Made by a program: the position numbers and the translations under genes
Assembly: GCA_016936575.1 (NCBI GenBank)
Contig: JAFGXQ010000188.1
Span: 1 to 43,485 of the forward strand
Length of the DNA stretch: 43,485 nucleotides
Source of the DNA: Deltaproteobacteria bacterium
GTDB taxonomy: Bacteria; Myxococcota_A; Polyangia; JAAYKL01
Direction: 5' to 3'
Shown: positions 8,932 through 18,162 of the stretch, piece after piece
Numbering within the stretch: position 1 is the stretch's first letter
Layout of the letters: each line of letters opens with the position of its first letter
The notes under the pieces: model-generated
Seen by the model: the letters and a program-made list of their open reading frames with translations, nothing else
Database searches by the model: none
Told to the model about the DNA's origin: nothing

Positions 8932-10224
8932 TTACCGTTTCAGGTTTACAATTTCCTGATACAGCTGGTCCGCAGTGGTTACCGTACGGCTGTTGGCCTG
9001 GAAACCGCGCTGATATGCAATCAAATCCACGAACTCAGATGCGAGGTCAACGTTGGATTGCTCCAAAGCGTTCGCCGTAATCGAACCTGCAGAACCTTCC
9101 GCAGCGCCGCCCACACGAGCCGCACCGGAACCCTGGGTCTCTGCCCACATGTTGTTTCCGGCTCGGGCCAGCTCGCCCTCCGCTTCGAAGGTGGCCAATG
9201 CCACTTGACCTACGAGACGTTGCTCACCGTTGGAGTAAATCGCCATTACTCCACCGTTTTCCTGCACGCCCACACCGTTCAATTCACCGGTACCGTATCC
9301 GTCCTGCTCCTGGCTGCGGATAATGCTCGATGCCGCATACTGGGTAACGCCGTCGAGACCGGAACCGCCTTCGGTGAGACTTTCGCCGAAGTCAAACGTG
9401 ATCACCTGGTTCTGCGTGGCGCCCGAAAAGTCAAAGTCAGGCGCGATGGTGGTGGTCTCGGTATCGAGGTATCCGTCAGTGGTGAAGTCCAGCGTACCTG
9501 CCGCCAGCTCCTGATTGACGCCCGCCGTACCGCCGGTCAGTTCGCCGCCGTCCACCAACGCGTGCCAGTCCCACTGATTGGCCGTTGCTGATTTCACAAA
9601 ATAAATATCAGCACGGTGGGATTCTCCGAGCGAGTCGTACACGGTAATCGCCGTCGAGAAGTTTGACGTCACACCGGGGTCGGTCGGATCCCACGCCAGG
9701 GTCGGCGGCGTAGCGCCGGCATCCAGGTTGGCCGAAATCACAATCTCAGTGGTTTCTTCCGGCGGCAAAATGGTGTTGGCGATTCGAAGATCGGTCAGCT
9801 GGTTGCTGATCTCGCCGGCTCCATTGGCCAGATAGCCCTGGAGCACCATTCCCTCGGGATTCACCAACGCACCGGAATTATCCAATGCGAACTGGCCTGC
9901 TCTGGAATAGAAATTGGCGTTCCATCCTCCCAGATTGCCGTTCACAATGAAAAATCCATTGCCGTTGATAGCCAGGTCCGTGGGCGAATCGGTTGATACG
10001 AACGTCCCCTGGGAGAAGGTGCGGGTGATTGCTGTTACCTTCGACCCCGATCCCGGGATGTCGGTCGATAGCAGCGAATGCCCCAACACGTCAGAAAATA
10101 CCGCGTTTTCGGCTTTGTACCCAGTGGTGTTGACATTGGCGATGTTGTCTCCCACCACGCCAAGCGCTTTCCCGTGGGACTGGAGCCCCGAGACGCCTGT
10201 GTATAGCGTTTTGATGATACTCAT
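8932..10224 (-). CDS. flgE: Flagellar hook protein FlgE
   Basis: Builds the flexible hook outside the cell. The N-terminus (LYTGVSGLQSHGKALGVVGD, then NIANVNTTGYK) and the C-terminus (SNVDLASEFVDLIAYQRGFQ, then ANSRTVTTADQLYQE) are the coiled-coil-forming ends shared by hook and rod proteins. The middle carries the FlgE domains, giving 430 residues, a normal length. It is the last gene of the flagellar operon. It follows flgD after 54 bases and has its own ribosome site (AGGAGA, about 7 bases from ATG). In the gap GGCAC (10246-10250) and GTGCC (10257-10261) can form a small stem. The gene ends shortly before the bidirectional terminator. Confidence 0.97.
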   Translation of the reverse strand: MSIIKTLYTGVSGLQSHGKALGVVGDNIANVNTTGYKAENAVFSDVLGHSLLSTDIPGSGSKVTAITRTFSQGTFVSTDSPTDLAINGNGFFIVNGNLGGWNANFYSRAGQFALDNSGALVNPEGMVLQGYLANGAGEISNQLTDLRIANTILPPEETTEIVISANLDAGATPPTLAWDPTDPGVTSNFSTAITVYDSLGESHRADIYFVKSATANQWDWHALVDGGELTGGTAGVNQELAAGTLDFTTDGYLDTETTTIAPDFDFSGATQNQVITFDFGESLTEGGSGLDGVTQYAASSIIRSQEQDGYGTGELNGVGVQENGGVMAIYSNGEQRLVGQVALATFEAEGELARAGNNMWAETQGSGAARVGGAAEGSAGSITANALEQSNVDLASEFVDLIAYQRGFQANSRTVTTADQLYQEIVNLKR

Positions 10225-10278
10225 TCGAACTCTCCTTCGACTGTTGGCACTTTAGTGTGCCGCTTCACTAACACCTCA

Positions 10279-10956
10279 TCAGTTAGCATTGCTGGGATAT
10301 ACCCCCACTATATTTGCTACAGTTGCCTGTAGATCACCCAATTGTAATACCGCTGATCCGGAGTCGTAGCTGACGCCGGTCACCGTTTCTCTAATTCTCG
10401 GTTCGTAGTTGATTGCGTGTCCTTCGACATCTGACGCGCTCACTTTCATGGTGTACACGTCGGGCGAAACGACACTTCCGTCGTCGCCCAGGCTGTTCCA
10501 GCTCACGTCCACCTGGCCCGCATTTCGCGCCCCGAGTTGCATGGTGCGAACCGTATCGCCCTGGCTGTTCACGAAAGAAACATTGACGCTGGATGCATTG
10601 GATTCCAGATAAAATCCGGTATCAATGGTGGTTCCACTGCCGTCCACGTACATTTTGTCACTGATTACTTCCACATCTTTTCCGATATAGGAGTTGGCCT
10701 GGGTTTCGTATGCCGTGGCCGTTATTGCGCCCAGATTGGTGATGCCTTCATTCGCTGCAACGAGCTGCTCCACATTGGAGAACGTCGCCAGTTGGGCAAC
10801 CATCTCGTGGTTTTTCATCGGTTCCAGCGGGTCCTGGTGCTGCATCTGGGAAATCAGCAATTTCAGAAAATCTTCTTTTCCAAGCGCGGCATTATCTGTC
10901 GAAGTGCTGGATTGCAACGACGATGTATAACTATTTGTAATGCTTCCGATGCTCAT
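10279..10956 (-). CDS. flgD: Flagellar hook-capping protein FlgD
   Basis: Scaffold that caps the growing hook and is needed for FlgE assembly. The N-terminal family motif is clear: GKEDFLKLLISQMQHQDPLE, then NHEMVAQLATFSNVEQL. The C-terminal half holds the Ig-like and beta domains. The 225-residue length fits. The gene sits between the FliK-like gene (45 bases upstream) and flgE, a common arrangement. AAGGAT upstream is the likely ribosome site. Confidence 0.95.
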   Translation of the reverse strand: MSIGSITNSYTSSLQSSTSTDNAALGKEDFLKLLISQMQHQDPLEPMKNHEMVAQLATFSNVEQLVAANEGITNLGAITATAYETQANSYIGKDVEVISDKMYVDGSGTTIDTGFYLESNASSVNVSFVNSQGDTVRTMQLGARNAGQVDVSWNSLGDDGSVVSPDVYTMKVSASDVEGHAINYEPRIRETVTGVSYDSGSAVLQLGDLQATVANIVGVYPSNAN

Positions 10957-11001
10957 GGTTCAATCCTTGTTGAAGTAGACATAACCACTTCTATTCCCTG
11001 A

Positions 11002-11835
11002 TCAGTGCACTGCCACAGTGGCACTGACTTCGGCCTGATGTCGATTGACTCTTCTCGGCGCTCCACCCGTTTGGACTTCAAAGTGTTCAAGGGTAAGGTC
11101 GATGGCAGCCAATTGCTGTTTGAGTTCACTGACGGCATAAGAAAGCGCAGCAGCCGCTCGTCGGTCTGAGATGGATGCATTAATGTAGACTTTCTTTGCT
11201 TTGAGTGTGACATCTAACTTCACTTCTCCCAATTGTTTCAAGTCCAGCGTCAAAAACACGCTGGTTCTTTTGCTCAAGCTGGAGTTACGCAAGACGCGTA
11301 CCAATTTTTTCATTTCTTCGTTCGGCACCCCGAAACCGGCGCCAATTGCTGCTGTTGTACTCCCTGATGTGTTTGTCAGTATTGGCGCAGTATGTGAAAT
11401 AGCTGAATGATTACAATTATTTGTGATGCTGTTTGGAACCGGTGCGGCAGCGCGCTGATGACGGCGTCTGAAATGATTGGAGCCGTTATTGCTGAACTGC
11501 TGCTCAGCAGTTTCACCGTCAGAATTTTTACGGCCGGCGGCGTTCTGACAGTTTTCTGACGACTCATCAGCGGAATTGACGGCGATTACCGCGTGTTTTT
11601 CAACGTTTCGACCTGAATTGTTCGCCAATGGATGGTAGAAATGACGACGCTTTTCACTATTCCCTGCATCGGTGGAATCGCCGTACATTTCGGCGCTGCC
11701 CTGGGCGCCGCGGTTGCTTTCTTCTTCAAATATAAAAGAAAACGCACCGGACTCGACGGCCATGGATTTGTCGCGCACGCCGAGTGTAGCGGCGTCCGCA
11801 CGTGTTGAGGCAGTATGGGTGGTGGTCGGTATCAT
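11002..11835 (-). CDS. fliK: FliK-like flagellar hook-length control protein
   Basis: FliK measures hook length and switches the export gate from hook to filament substrates. The first 170 residues are low-complexity (rich in N, S, A, E, H), as expected of a flexible ruler. Residues about 180-265 match the FliK C-terminal domain: LTLDLKQLGEVKLDVTLKAK followed by ALSYAVSELKQQLAAIDLTL. At 277 residues it is at the short end for FliK. Its ATG overlaps the stop of the MotE-like gene (ATGA at 11832-11835), which suggests translational coupling, and flgD follows. Both position and C-terminal domain support the call. Confidence 0.85.
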   Translation of the reverse strand: MIPTTTHTASTRADAATLGVRDKSMAVESGAFSFIFEEESNRGAQGSAEMYGDSTDAGNSEKRRHFYHPLANNSGRNVEKHAVIAVNSADESSENCQNAAGRKNSDGETAEQQFSNNGSNHFRRRHQRAAAPVPNSITNNCNHSAISHTAPILTNTSGSTTAAIGAGFGVPNEEMKKLVRVLRNSSLSKRTSVFLTLDLKQLGEVKLDVTLKAKKVYINASISDRRAAAALSYAVSELKQQLAAIDLTLEHFEVQTGGAPRRVNRHQAEVSATVAVH

Positions 11836-12683
11836 TCGGCTCGCTCGTTTTTCTCATTCTCAGTCGCTTCACCGGTGGCGTTCGGTGTTGCCGGCAGTTC
11901 AATGTCTTCAAGATCTGACACAGAAGGAACTTTCGGACCCAACAATCCCCGGGCCAGCTCAGCCGCCTTGTCGGGTTGCATATTGCCGAGTATTTCGGCA
12001 GATTTGGTGCTGCTCATACCGCGCATGACCTCAACCGCGTCGTCCAACTCCATCGACGTTATCATCATGGCACACGATGCGGGGTTCATTCCCTCAATTG
12101 TCTTAATTAACTGTTCAATGCGCTGTTCACGCTCTTTCTTGAGGCGGGCGAGTTCCGGTTTCAGACTGTCTCTTGGTTTTCCTGACTCGTCTGTATTCAA
12201 GTATTTAGTAATAAACTCTTTATGTTCTGCTTTAATTTTTTCCCAGTGTTTTACCAGCTTTTCGTGCTCGGTTGTGTATTGATCTTTGATGCGAACGACA
12301 GCGTTGTCGAGACCTTCCTGGGTTTCCTTCTGCAGCTGCGTCAATTCCTGATGCTTGGCCATGGCTTCTGCCTCCAGATGGGTGATCATCTGCTCCCGCT
12401 GCAATAGTTCCCGTTCCTGCTGCTCCAACAATACGCGTTTGGCTTCGAGCGCGCGGGCAATCTCTTCGAGTGCTTTGCCTTCAGCAACAATGGGCGGAAC
12501 GTTCTTAATGCCAACCTCATTCGTGTCGTCCGTCTGCGTATCTGTGTCGGCGCCGCCCGTGTCGGTGTCTGTATCTTTGGGTTCTTCCGGTTCAGTATTG
12601 TCATCTGAGTTGTTGTTCATGAATCGATCGCATCCGATAAGCAACATCGCGACAAGAATCAGATAACCGAATGTGCGTTTCAT
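11832..12683 (-). CDS. MotE/MgtE_N-type flagellar protein with a lipoprotein signal
   Basis: A 283-residue protein with a lipoprotein signal (AMLLIGC, Cys18) and a D/T-rich linker. A long coiled coil follows at about residues 80-200 (LEAKRVLLEQQERELLQREQ). The C-terminal MgtE_N-like helical repeat reads IEGMNPASCAMMITSMELDD, then RGMSSTKSAEILGNMQPDKA. This layout is that of MotE, a periplasmic helper of stator or flagellar assembly in delta- and epsilon-proteobacteria, which is normally held by an uncleaved N-terminal helix. Here the anchor looks like a cleavable lipid-modified one. The +2 residue is Asp, which in enterobacteria keeps lipoproteins in the inner membrane. Its start overlaps the fliJ stop by four bases and its stop overlaps fliK by four. 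The function is inferred from domain and operon. Confidence 0.75.
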   Translation of the reverse strand: MKRTFGYLILVAMLLIGCDRFMNNNSDDNTEPEEPKDTDTDTGGADTDTQTDDTNEVGIKNVPPIVAEGKALEEIARALEAKRVLLEQQERELLQREQMITHLEAEAMAKHQELTQLQKETQEGLDNAVVRIKDQYTTEHEKLVKHWEKIKAEHKEFITKYLNTDESGKPRDSLKPELARLKKEREQRIEQLIKTIEGMNPASCAMMITSMELDDAVEVMRGMSSTKSAEILGNMQPDKAAELARGLLGPKVPSVSDLEDIELPATPNATGEATENEKNERAE

Positions 12684-13123
12684 TTATGTGCCTCTTTCAC
12701 TGCTGACAAATCATCGAGTTCCGCCTGCACCGTTTTTGTCTGTTTTCGCGTCCGTTCCTCGGTTCTCGATTTGTGCAACGTTTCCATCTGCTTAACTTTT
12801 TGATGAGATTCCAGTAACTTACGTCTTTCAATCTCTGTTTTTTCTTCCTGTTTTTTCAACGTGACGTCTTTTTGTTCCAAATTTCTTTGGGCCCATTTCG
12901 TACTGAGAACCGCCAGTTCCATGTCTTCCGGAGACAAGCTGCTTCCGATGCTTTCGCGAAAATAGGCCAGTTCATTTGCCAGAATCGTCTCCGCATCCTC
13001 TTTTTGCTGCTGTGCGTCCAGCTCCCGCTGCTTCGCTGCTTCCATATCTGCGGCGGCAATATCCCGCTGACGCTCCCGGAAGCTGATCAATCGCTGCAAT
13101 TTTTGAATATCGTCTTTCCTCAT
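12680..13123 (-). CDS. fliJ: Flagellar export protein FliJ
   Basis: FliJ is the coiled-coil stalk of the flagellar export ATPase and ferries chaperones to the gate. This 147-residue protein is almost entirely charged helix (LQRLISFRERQRDIAAADME, later EEKTEIERRKLLESHQKVKQ), the right size and composition. Sequence conservation in FliJ is low, so its place directly after fliI carries weight. The start overlaps the fliI stop by one base (TAATG) and its stop overlaps the MotE-like start by four. Confidence 0.85.
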   Translation of the reverse strand: MRKDDIQKLQRLISFRERQRDIAAADMEAAKQRELDAQQQKEDAETILANELAYFRESIGSSLSPEDMELAVLSTKWAQRNLEQKDVTLKKQEEKTEIERRKLLESHQKVKQMETLHKSRTEERTRKQTKTVQAELDDLSAVKEAHK

Positions 13124-14484
13124 TAATTACGTCGCTTCTGCGGTTTCACTTTAGCGCCTTCGATTTTTGTCACCAGTTCTCCCAACTGTGCCGTCGCCTC
13201 CGCATAGGTCGCTTTGGTCGCCTGAGGCTGGGAAATAAAATTCAGAAATTGGGGCATGAACAGAATGGCGCGGTCTATCGCCGAATCACTGCCTTTCTGG
13301 TACGCACCGATTTTGATCAGGTCTTCGGCCTGGTAGTAATCCGACAGCAACCCGCCGGCGCGCCGTGTCGTATCCAGGTTTTCAGGGGATGCCAATTGGG
13401 TAATCAATCTGGATTTACTCGACAGCACATCCACCGCCGGGAAAATGCCGCGATTGGAATAATCCCGCGAAAGAACGATATGCCCGTCCAGGAGCGCGCG
13501 TGTGCTGTCCGCCACCGGATCCGACATGTCGTCACCCTCCACTAAAACAGTGTAAATACCTGTAATGCTTCCGTTTTTGCTGTTCCCTGCACGCTCCAGC
13601 AACCGGGCCAATTCCACAAATACAGACGGCGGATACCCTTTGGTGGCCGGTAATTCACCCCCGGCGAGACCTACTTCCCGCAACGCCATCGCATAGCGCG
13701 TCAACGAATCGAGCAGCAGCACCACCCGTCGGCCTTTTTCTCGAAAATATTCGGCGATAGCTGTTGCATACAATGCTCCACGGGTTCGGGTCAGCGGCGC
13801 CTGATCTCCTGTAACCGCCACCACACATGTGCGGGCACGGTTGTGATCGGTCACCGCGTCTTCCACAAATTCCCGTACCTCGCGTCCGCGTTCTCCAATC
13901 AGGCCGATAACGCACACATCGAAATCCCCATGCATGGTGAGCATGGAGAGCAGGGTGGTTTTTCCCACGCCGGCGCCTGCGTAGATGCCGACGCGCTGTC
14001 CCTGACCCAGTGTCAGCATGGAGTCCAGTACCCGAACCCCGGTTTCCAAAATCTGATCAATGCGGTTTCTGGTCATCGGGCTGGGCGGTGTGCCCCGGAG
14101 GGATTGCCGTTCATTCAGTGTTAACGGTTTGTCATCGAGGGGGCGTCCGTGAGCGTCGACAATGCGCCCGAGCAACGCATCGCCCACCGGAACCAACGCA
14201 TCCGCATTGCGAAGACTGGCATTGCAACCGATGGAAACGCCTTCCAGCGATGCATATGCCATACACAGGGTTTGCTCTTCGTCCAGTCCAATCGCCTCCG
14301 CTGAAATCGGACGTGTGGCGCCGGGGGGCCATAAATCCACGTGTTGCCCCACCGATGCCCGCAACCCTTTCACCTTCACCACCGGGCCCACGATGGCGCT
14401 CACCTGTCCCTCCAATTTCAACGAGGCCAACTCCTTCATGTGAGTGATTAACTGACTGTCATGGCTGTTCAGAGACAAATTCAT
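13123..14484 (-). CDS. fliI: Flagellum-specific ATP synthase FliI
   Basis: Hexameric ATPase of the flagellar type III export apparatus, at the cytoplasmic side of the basal body. The 453-residue protein has Walker A AGAGVGKTT at residues 169-177, LIGERGREVREF, the Walker B region RRVVLLLDSLTRYAMALRE and the F1-like KGYPPSVFVELARLLERAG segment. All are typical of FliI/YscN. The start overlaps fliH by four bases (ATGA) and the stop overlaps fliJ by one. Confidence 0.97.
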   Translation of the reverse strand: MNLSLNSHDSQLITHMKELASLKLEGQVSAIVGPVVKVKGLRASVGQHVDLWPPGATRPISAEAIGLDEEQTLCMAYASLEGVSIGCNASLRNADALVPVGDALLGRIVDAHGRPLDDKPLTLNERQSLRGTPPSPMTRNRIDQILETGVRVLDSMLTLGQGQRVGIYAGAGVGKTTLLSMLTMHGDFDVCVIGLIGERGREVREFVEDAVTDHNRARTCVVAVTGDQAPLTRTRGALYATAIAEYFREKGRRVVLLLDSLTRYAMALREVGLAGGELPATKGYPPSVFVELARLLERAGNSKNGSITGIYTVLVEGDDMSDPVADSTRALLDGHIVLSRDYSNRGIFPAVDVLSSKSRLITQLASPENLDTTRRAGGLLSDYYQAEDLIKIGAYQKGSDSAIDRAILFMPQFLNFISQPQATKATYAEATAQLGELVTKIEGAKVKPQKRRN

Positions 14485-15146
14485 CGGTTTCCGTCGCCCC
14501 CTTGTTCTTCTTTAAACAGGGTTTTCAACCGTTCCAACCGATGCCGAACGTCACCGTTCACCTTTTTGCGCTCTGCCGTGACCACACATCCCATGGCCGA
14601 TACGCTCGCATCGGATTTCACCGTGACATCTTCCGTCGATGTGAGCTGTTCAAGCAGTTCGTGTTCTTCAAAGGCTTCGATGATGTCGGGGTGCAGCCGA
14701 ACAACAGGCTTGTCTGACTCCTCAAACATACCGAGAGATTCCTTAACAATATTAAGAACTTTTGTTTTGTCGGCTTCTATGAAACCACATGCCAGCTGCT
14801 CAGCGATGGTGAATGCCATTTCAATGCAGAAATGCAGATCCCGCTCTTCGACCTCTTTCCGTTTTGACGCCAGTCCGCTAATCGACGCGGCCAGCAACTT
14901 CAGATTGTTTTCCACACGAGGATCCGGTTCCGGTTCGGTCTGCGGCGGAGGGGGTTCCGGTTCAGGGGCGGGTTCCGGCGCGGCATTCATTCTGTGCGAC
15001 GAGGGAGTCTGCATTCGGGATATGGGCTGACCGATAATCACATTCGAAACAGGAACATCCTCACCGAGTTTTTCAGATGACCCCGACCAGTCCGGTGTTC
15101 CCAGATCAAATCCGCCGCCCTTGTTGTCGGGGTTGAACCAAATCAT
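14481..15146 (-). CDS. fliH: Flagellar assembly protein FliH
   Basis: FliH is the peripheral stator that regulates FliI and links it to the C-ring. The 221-residue protein has a variable N-terminus with a Pro/Glu-rich stretch (about residues 50-75, PEPEPPPP). A helix follows, then a vacuolar-ATPase-E-like C-terminal part (CIEMAFTIAEQLACGFIEAD). The C-terminal globular region fits the family, but the protein is divergent. The call also rests on the strict fliG-fliH-fliI order with four-base overlaps on both sides. Confidence 0.85.
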   Translation of the reverse strand: MIWFNPDNKGGGFDLGTPDWSGSSEKLGEDVPVSNVIIGQPISRMQTPSSHRMNAAPEPAPEPEPPPPQTEPEPDPRVENNLKLLAASISGLASKRKEVEERDLHFCIEMAFTIAEQLACGFIEADKTKVLNIVKESLGMFEESDKPVVRLHPDIIEAFEEHELLEQLTSTEDVTVKSDASVSAMGCVVTAERKKVNGDVRHRLERLKTLFKEEQGGDGNR

Positions 15147-16150
15147 ACGATTTCCTCTCCACCGCGTCCGGCCACAACAATCTGACCTTCTGATTCAAGC
15201 CGCAATGCAGTGTCTACAATTTCCTGCTGCGCTTTTTCCACTTCCGACAGTTTGACCGGCCCCATGGCAGCCAGATCATCCATGAGTATTTCGGCCGCTC
15301 GGCTCGATACCGATGAAAGTATCTTGTCGCGAAGCGTGTCGCTGGCGGTTTTGAGCGCCAGAACCAACTGATCGTTGCTGATTTCTTTGATAACCGACTG
15401 CATGCCGCGTCCCTGAACATTGATAAGATCTTCAAATCCAAACATGGCGCGACGCAGCCGCAGCACCATTCCGGGGTCTTCGTCACCGATATTGGTGAGC
15501 AGATCTTCGGTTTCATCAATGGAAAGGTTCGACAGAATGCCCGCTACGCGTGAAATGCCGTCCACGGTAATCTGGTCACCGGAATCCACTTCAGAGAGTT
15601 GGTCTTCCACCGCGCTGAAGAGAGCGTTGACCGTTGCGTTGGGAATTGATTCGAGTATGGCCATTTTCGCCAGCACTTTGGGTTGCAGTTCCATGTCGAA
15701 GAGATTCAACACCCTGGCGGCGAATCCGGGTGACAACTCGGCGAGAATGGCGGCGATGACCTGTGGATTTTCGTTCTCGAGCACGGCAACCACTTCTTCA
15801 GGCGATCGTTTTTCAATGGAAGAATACGGCTTCTCATGGTCGCTTTCTTTGAACAGACTTCGGCTGCGATCACTTCCGAGCGATCGCTGGGCCAGTCGCT
15901 CAATGTATGCCGTGCCCGCGCCCGCCGGAAGAATCGGCGTCTGCGCGTCGTTCAGAAAGTCGCGGTATGTGCGCGCCAGCGCGGTGGAATCCGTTTTGTA
16001 TTCCTTGCCCGCCAGATTGTGAAGCGCCCGAATATCTTCGGGATTCATATGACGCAACACTTTCGATACGGTATCCTCTTCAAGCGACATGATCAGCAGC
16101 ACCGCCTGGGTCGGTTTATCCAATTGTGCCGGTAGGTTTTGCGGCGCCAT
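15143..16150 (-). CDS. fliG: Flagellar motor switch protein FliG
   Basis: FliG forms the part of the C-ring that receives torque from the stator and sets rotation sense. The 335-residue length is canonical. Family motifs are present: the N-terminal FliF-binding LDKPTQAVLLIMSLEEDTVS, the middle-domain EHPQ-like NENPQVIAAILAELSPGFAA, and the C-terminal charged helix region DPGMVLRLRRAMFGFEDLIN with the torque helix residues R and D/E. The start overlaps the fliF stop by one base (TGATG); the stop overlaps fliH by four. Confidence 0.97.
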   Translation of the reverse strand: MAPQNLPAQLDKPTQAVLLIMSLEEDTVSKVLRHMNPEDIRALHNLAGKEYKTDSTALARTYRDFLNDAQTPILPAGAGTAYIERLAQRSLGSDRSRSLFKESDHEKPYSSIEKRSPEEVVAVLENENPQVIAAILAELSPGFAARVLNLFDMELQPKVLAKMAILESIPNATVNALFSAVEDQLSEVDSGDQITVDGISRVAGILSNLSIDETEDLLTNIGDEDPGMVLRLRRAMFGFEDLINVQGRGMQSVIKEISNDQLVLALKTASDTLRDKILSSVSSRAAEILMDDLAAMGPVKLSEVEKAQQEIVDTALRLESEGQIVVAGRGGEEIV

Positions 16151-17853
16151 CAGCTATTCTCCTCAACGGGTTTGTCGTGAATCCATTTTTTAATGATTCT
16201 CGCTGCGGTTTCACTGTCTTCTTCAAAGATATTTTTCACCTGCGCCATCATCTCTGATGTACGGTGGGCATATTCCTCCAGCCCGGGAGGTGCGTTGAAA
16301 ATTGACATATCAGGCAGATTGGCCAGCTGTTCCTTGCTCAACTGATCAGCGGGGGGGAGCTGCCGGTTCTGTTCTTCAATCATGCTTTCCAATTCGTGCA
16401 CCGGTCTGGGCATGGACAGCAACTGAGCGGTGGACACGGTTAGAGGTTGTGCCGCCCCGCCTTTTCTACGGAACGTCATCAGCGCCAGAAATGCGAATAT
16501 CACCACCAGAATCCCCACCGCGACGGGCAGATAGTGTTTCCACGGGAACGGCGGCTTGATATCTTCTTCGTTGAGCGGTTCCGGTTGATGGAAGGAGATT
16601 GACTGCACCGAAATAGAGTCTCCACGGGTTTTGCTGTATCCGATGGCTCCCTGCACCGCCATTTCGATTTTCTTCAGTTCGTCTTTGGAACGCGGAACAA
16701 ATTTTTCGCCCTCCTTATTGGCGCCGTCTACCAATACAGATACCGTGACCCGTTCCAATTCTGTTCCTGCGCCGACGGTTTTCTTTACCACCTTGTCGAT
16801 TTCCCAGTTGCGGGTTTCCAGCTCTTTTCGGGCGTTGGTTTTCGAATTGTTGCTTCCGGGAGTTTCTCCGCCGGGCAGGTTGGACCGGGTTCCGGGAATC
16901 CCTTCGCCGCCGCCGGTCTGAGTGCCGGTGATTTCGAGTTCTTTCCGCTCACTGCGCACCGCTGTTTTGGCGGGATCGTAGTGCTCCTCCTGGGTTTCAC
17001 TCTGGCTGAAATCAAAATCAGCGGCTACCCGGGTAATGGATTTCCCCGGTCCTACCAATTGATCGAGCATCTGCTGAACACTGTTTTCAATATTCTGCTC
17101 GTATCGTTTTTTATACTCCATTCCCTCTCCGCCGTTTCCGCCCACGTCTGATTTCGAAGACAGCAGTTTACCGTTGGTGTCCACGATGGTTACGTGATCC
17201 GGCGATAATCCCTCCACGCTGGACGACACCAGATGGATAATGGCGCTGATGGTTCCTTCCGGAAGTTCACGACCCCGGTGCAGTTCCAGAATTACCGATG
17301 CCTGTGCCTGAGACGCTTCCTTACCAAGCAGGGTGCGTTTGGGCAGAACGAGATTGGCCTTGGCATTTTTCACTACCTTGATTCGGGCAATGGTTCGCGA
17401 CAGCTCGCCTTCCAGGGCGCGTCGCATAGCTACCCGCTCTTCAAATTCGGTCATGCCAAACTGCTGTTTGTCAAATAATTCAAACCCCACGCCGCCGCCG
17501 GTGGGTAATCCTTCGGTGGCCAACTCCAATCGCAGTTCGTGGATAGCTTCTTCAGGGACGAGAATACGGGTTCCGCCGTCCTCGAGTTCATACTCAATTT
17601 TCTTTCCCTTTACATACTCAATGATGGCCGATGCGTCTTCGGGCGTCAGATTATTGTACAGGGTTCGAAAACTGGTCTGTTTCACCGTAACCAGCATGGC
17701 GACCGCGCCCAACATTAACACACCGATGATGACCACCGACGCTTTCAGCGTTTTGGGTTGTCGATCCCAATATCCCTTGGCCTTAACCAGTGTTTCCTGA
17801 GCAATTTCTTTCGGCTGACGTTGTTTAACGGCTTTTTCTTTGTCTTGTGCCAT
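16150..17853 (-). CDS. fliF: Flagellar MS-ring protein FliF
   Basis: Inner-membrane ring on which the basal body is built. The 567-residue protein has two membrane helices, one near residues 40-60 (VVIIGVLMLGAVAMLVTV) and one near residues 440-460 (VAVGILVVIFAFLALMTF). Between them is a large periplasmic ring-building region with YscJ/FliF motifs (LYNNLTPEDASAIIEYVKG; RTIARIKVVKNAKANLVLPK). The acidic C-terminal tail is the FliG-binding part. It follows fliE after 19 bases. Confidence 0.97.
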   Translation of the reverse strand: MAQDKEKAVKQRQPKEIAQETLVKAKGYWDRQPKTLKASVVIIGVLMLGAVAMLVTVKQTSFRTLYNNLTPEDASAIIEYVKGKKIEYELEDGGTRILVPEEAIHELRLELATEGLPTGGGVGFELFDKQQFGMTEFEERVAMRRALEGELSRTIARIKVVKNAKANLVLPKRTLLGKEASQAQASVILELHRGRELPEGTISAIIHLVSSSVEGLSPDHVTIVDTNGKLLSSKSDVGGNGGEGMEYKKRYEQNIENSVQQMLDQLVGPGKSITRVAADFDFSQSETQEEHYDPAKTAVRSERKELEITGTQTGGGEGIPGTRSNLPGGETPGSNNSKTNARKELETRNWEIDKVVKKTVGAGTELERVTVSVLVDGANKEGEKFVPRSKDELKKIEMAVQGAIGYSKTRGDSISVQSISFHQPEPLNEEDIKPPFPWKHYLPVAVGILVVIFAFLALMTFRRKGGAAQPLTVSTAQLLSMPRPVHELESMIEEQNRQLPPADQLSKEQLANLPDMSIFNAPPGLEEYAHRTSEMMAQVKNIFEEDSETAARIIKKWIHDKPVEENS

Positions 17854-17872
17854 TTGTAAACCCCAAATTCGG

Positions 17873-18160
17873 TTACATTCTCATGTTCATGACTTCGTTA
17901 TATGCAGTCAGCATGCGGTTTCTCACTGCGCCGACCAGTTTGAAGGTGATCGTCGCCCGTTCCGCAGCCATCATGGTTTCGTGAATGTTATTGTGCTTTC
18001 CGGCGGCGAAATCCTCGCCGATTTGTTCCGCCTCTTTCATGATACTGTTGGCGCGGGTCAGAAACTCATTAAAATGATCCCCCAGACCGGGTTTCTGAAT
18101 ATTGTTTTCAGTGAGCAGTACGCCCTGTATCGATGATGATTCTATTGGTCCGACCGGCAT
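17873..18160 (-). CDS. fliE: Flagellar hook-basal body complex protein FliE
   Basis: FliE joins the MS-ring to the rod. The 95-residue length and the C-terminal signature HETMMAAERATITFKLVGAV followed by RNRMLTAYNEVMNMRM are diagnostic. It starts two bases after the flgC stop and lies between flgC and fliF, the standard order. Confidence 0.96.
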   Translation of the reverse strand: MPVGPIESSSIQGVLLTENNIQKPGLGDHFNEFLTRANSIMKEAEQIGEDFAAGKHNNIHETMMAAERATITFKLVGAVRNRMLTAYNEVMNMRM

Positions 18161-18162
18161 GA

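Noticed and set aside
10246..10261. GGCAC/GTGCC palindrome before flgE as a sigma-54 promoter
   Set aside because: The spacing from GG to GC is 11 on both strands and TTGC is absent. It is better read as a small inverted repeat.
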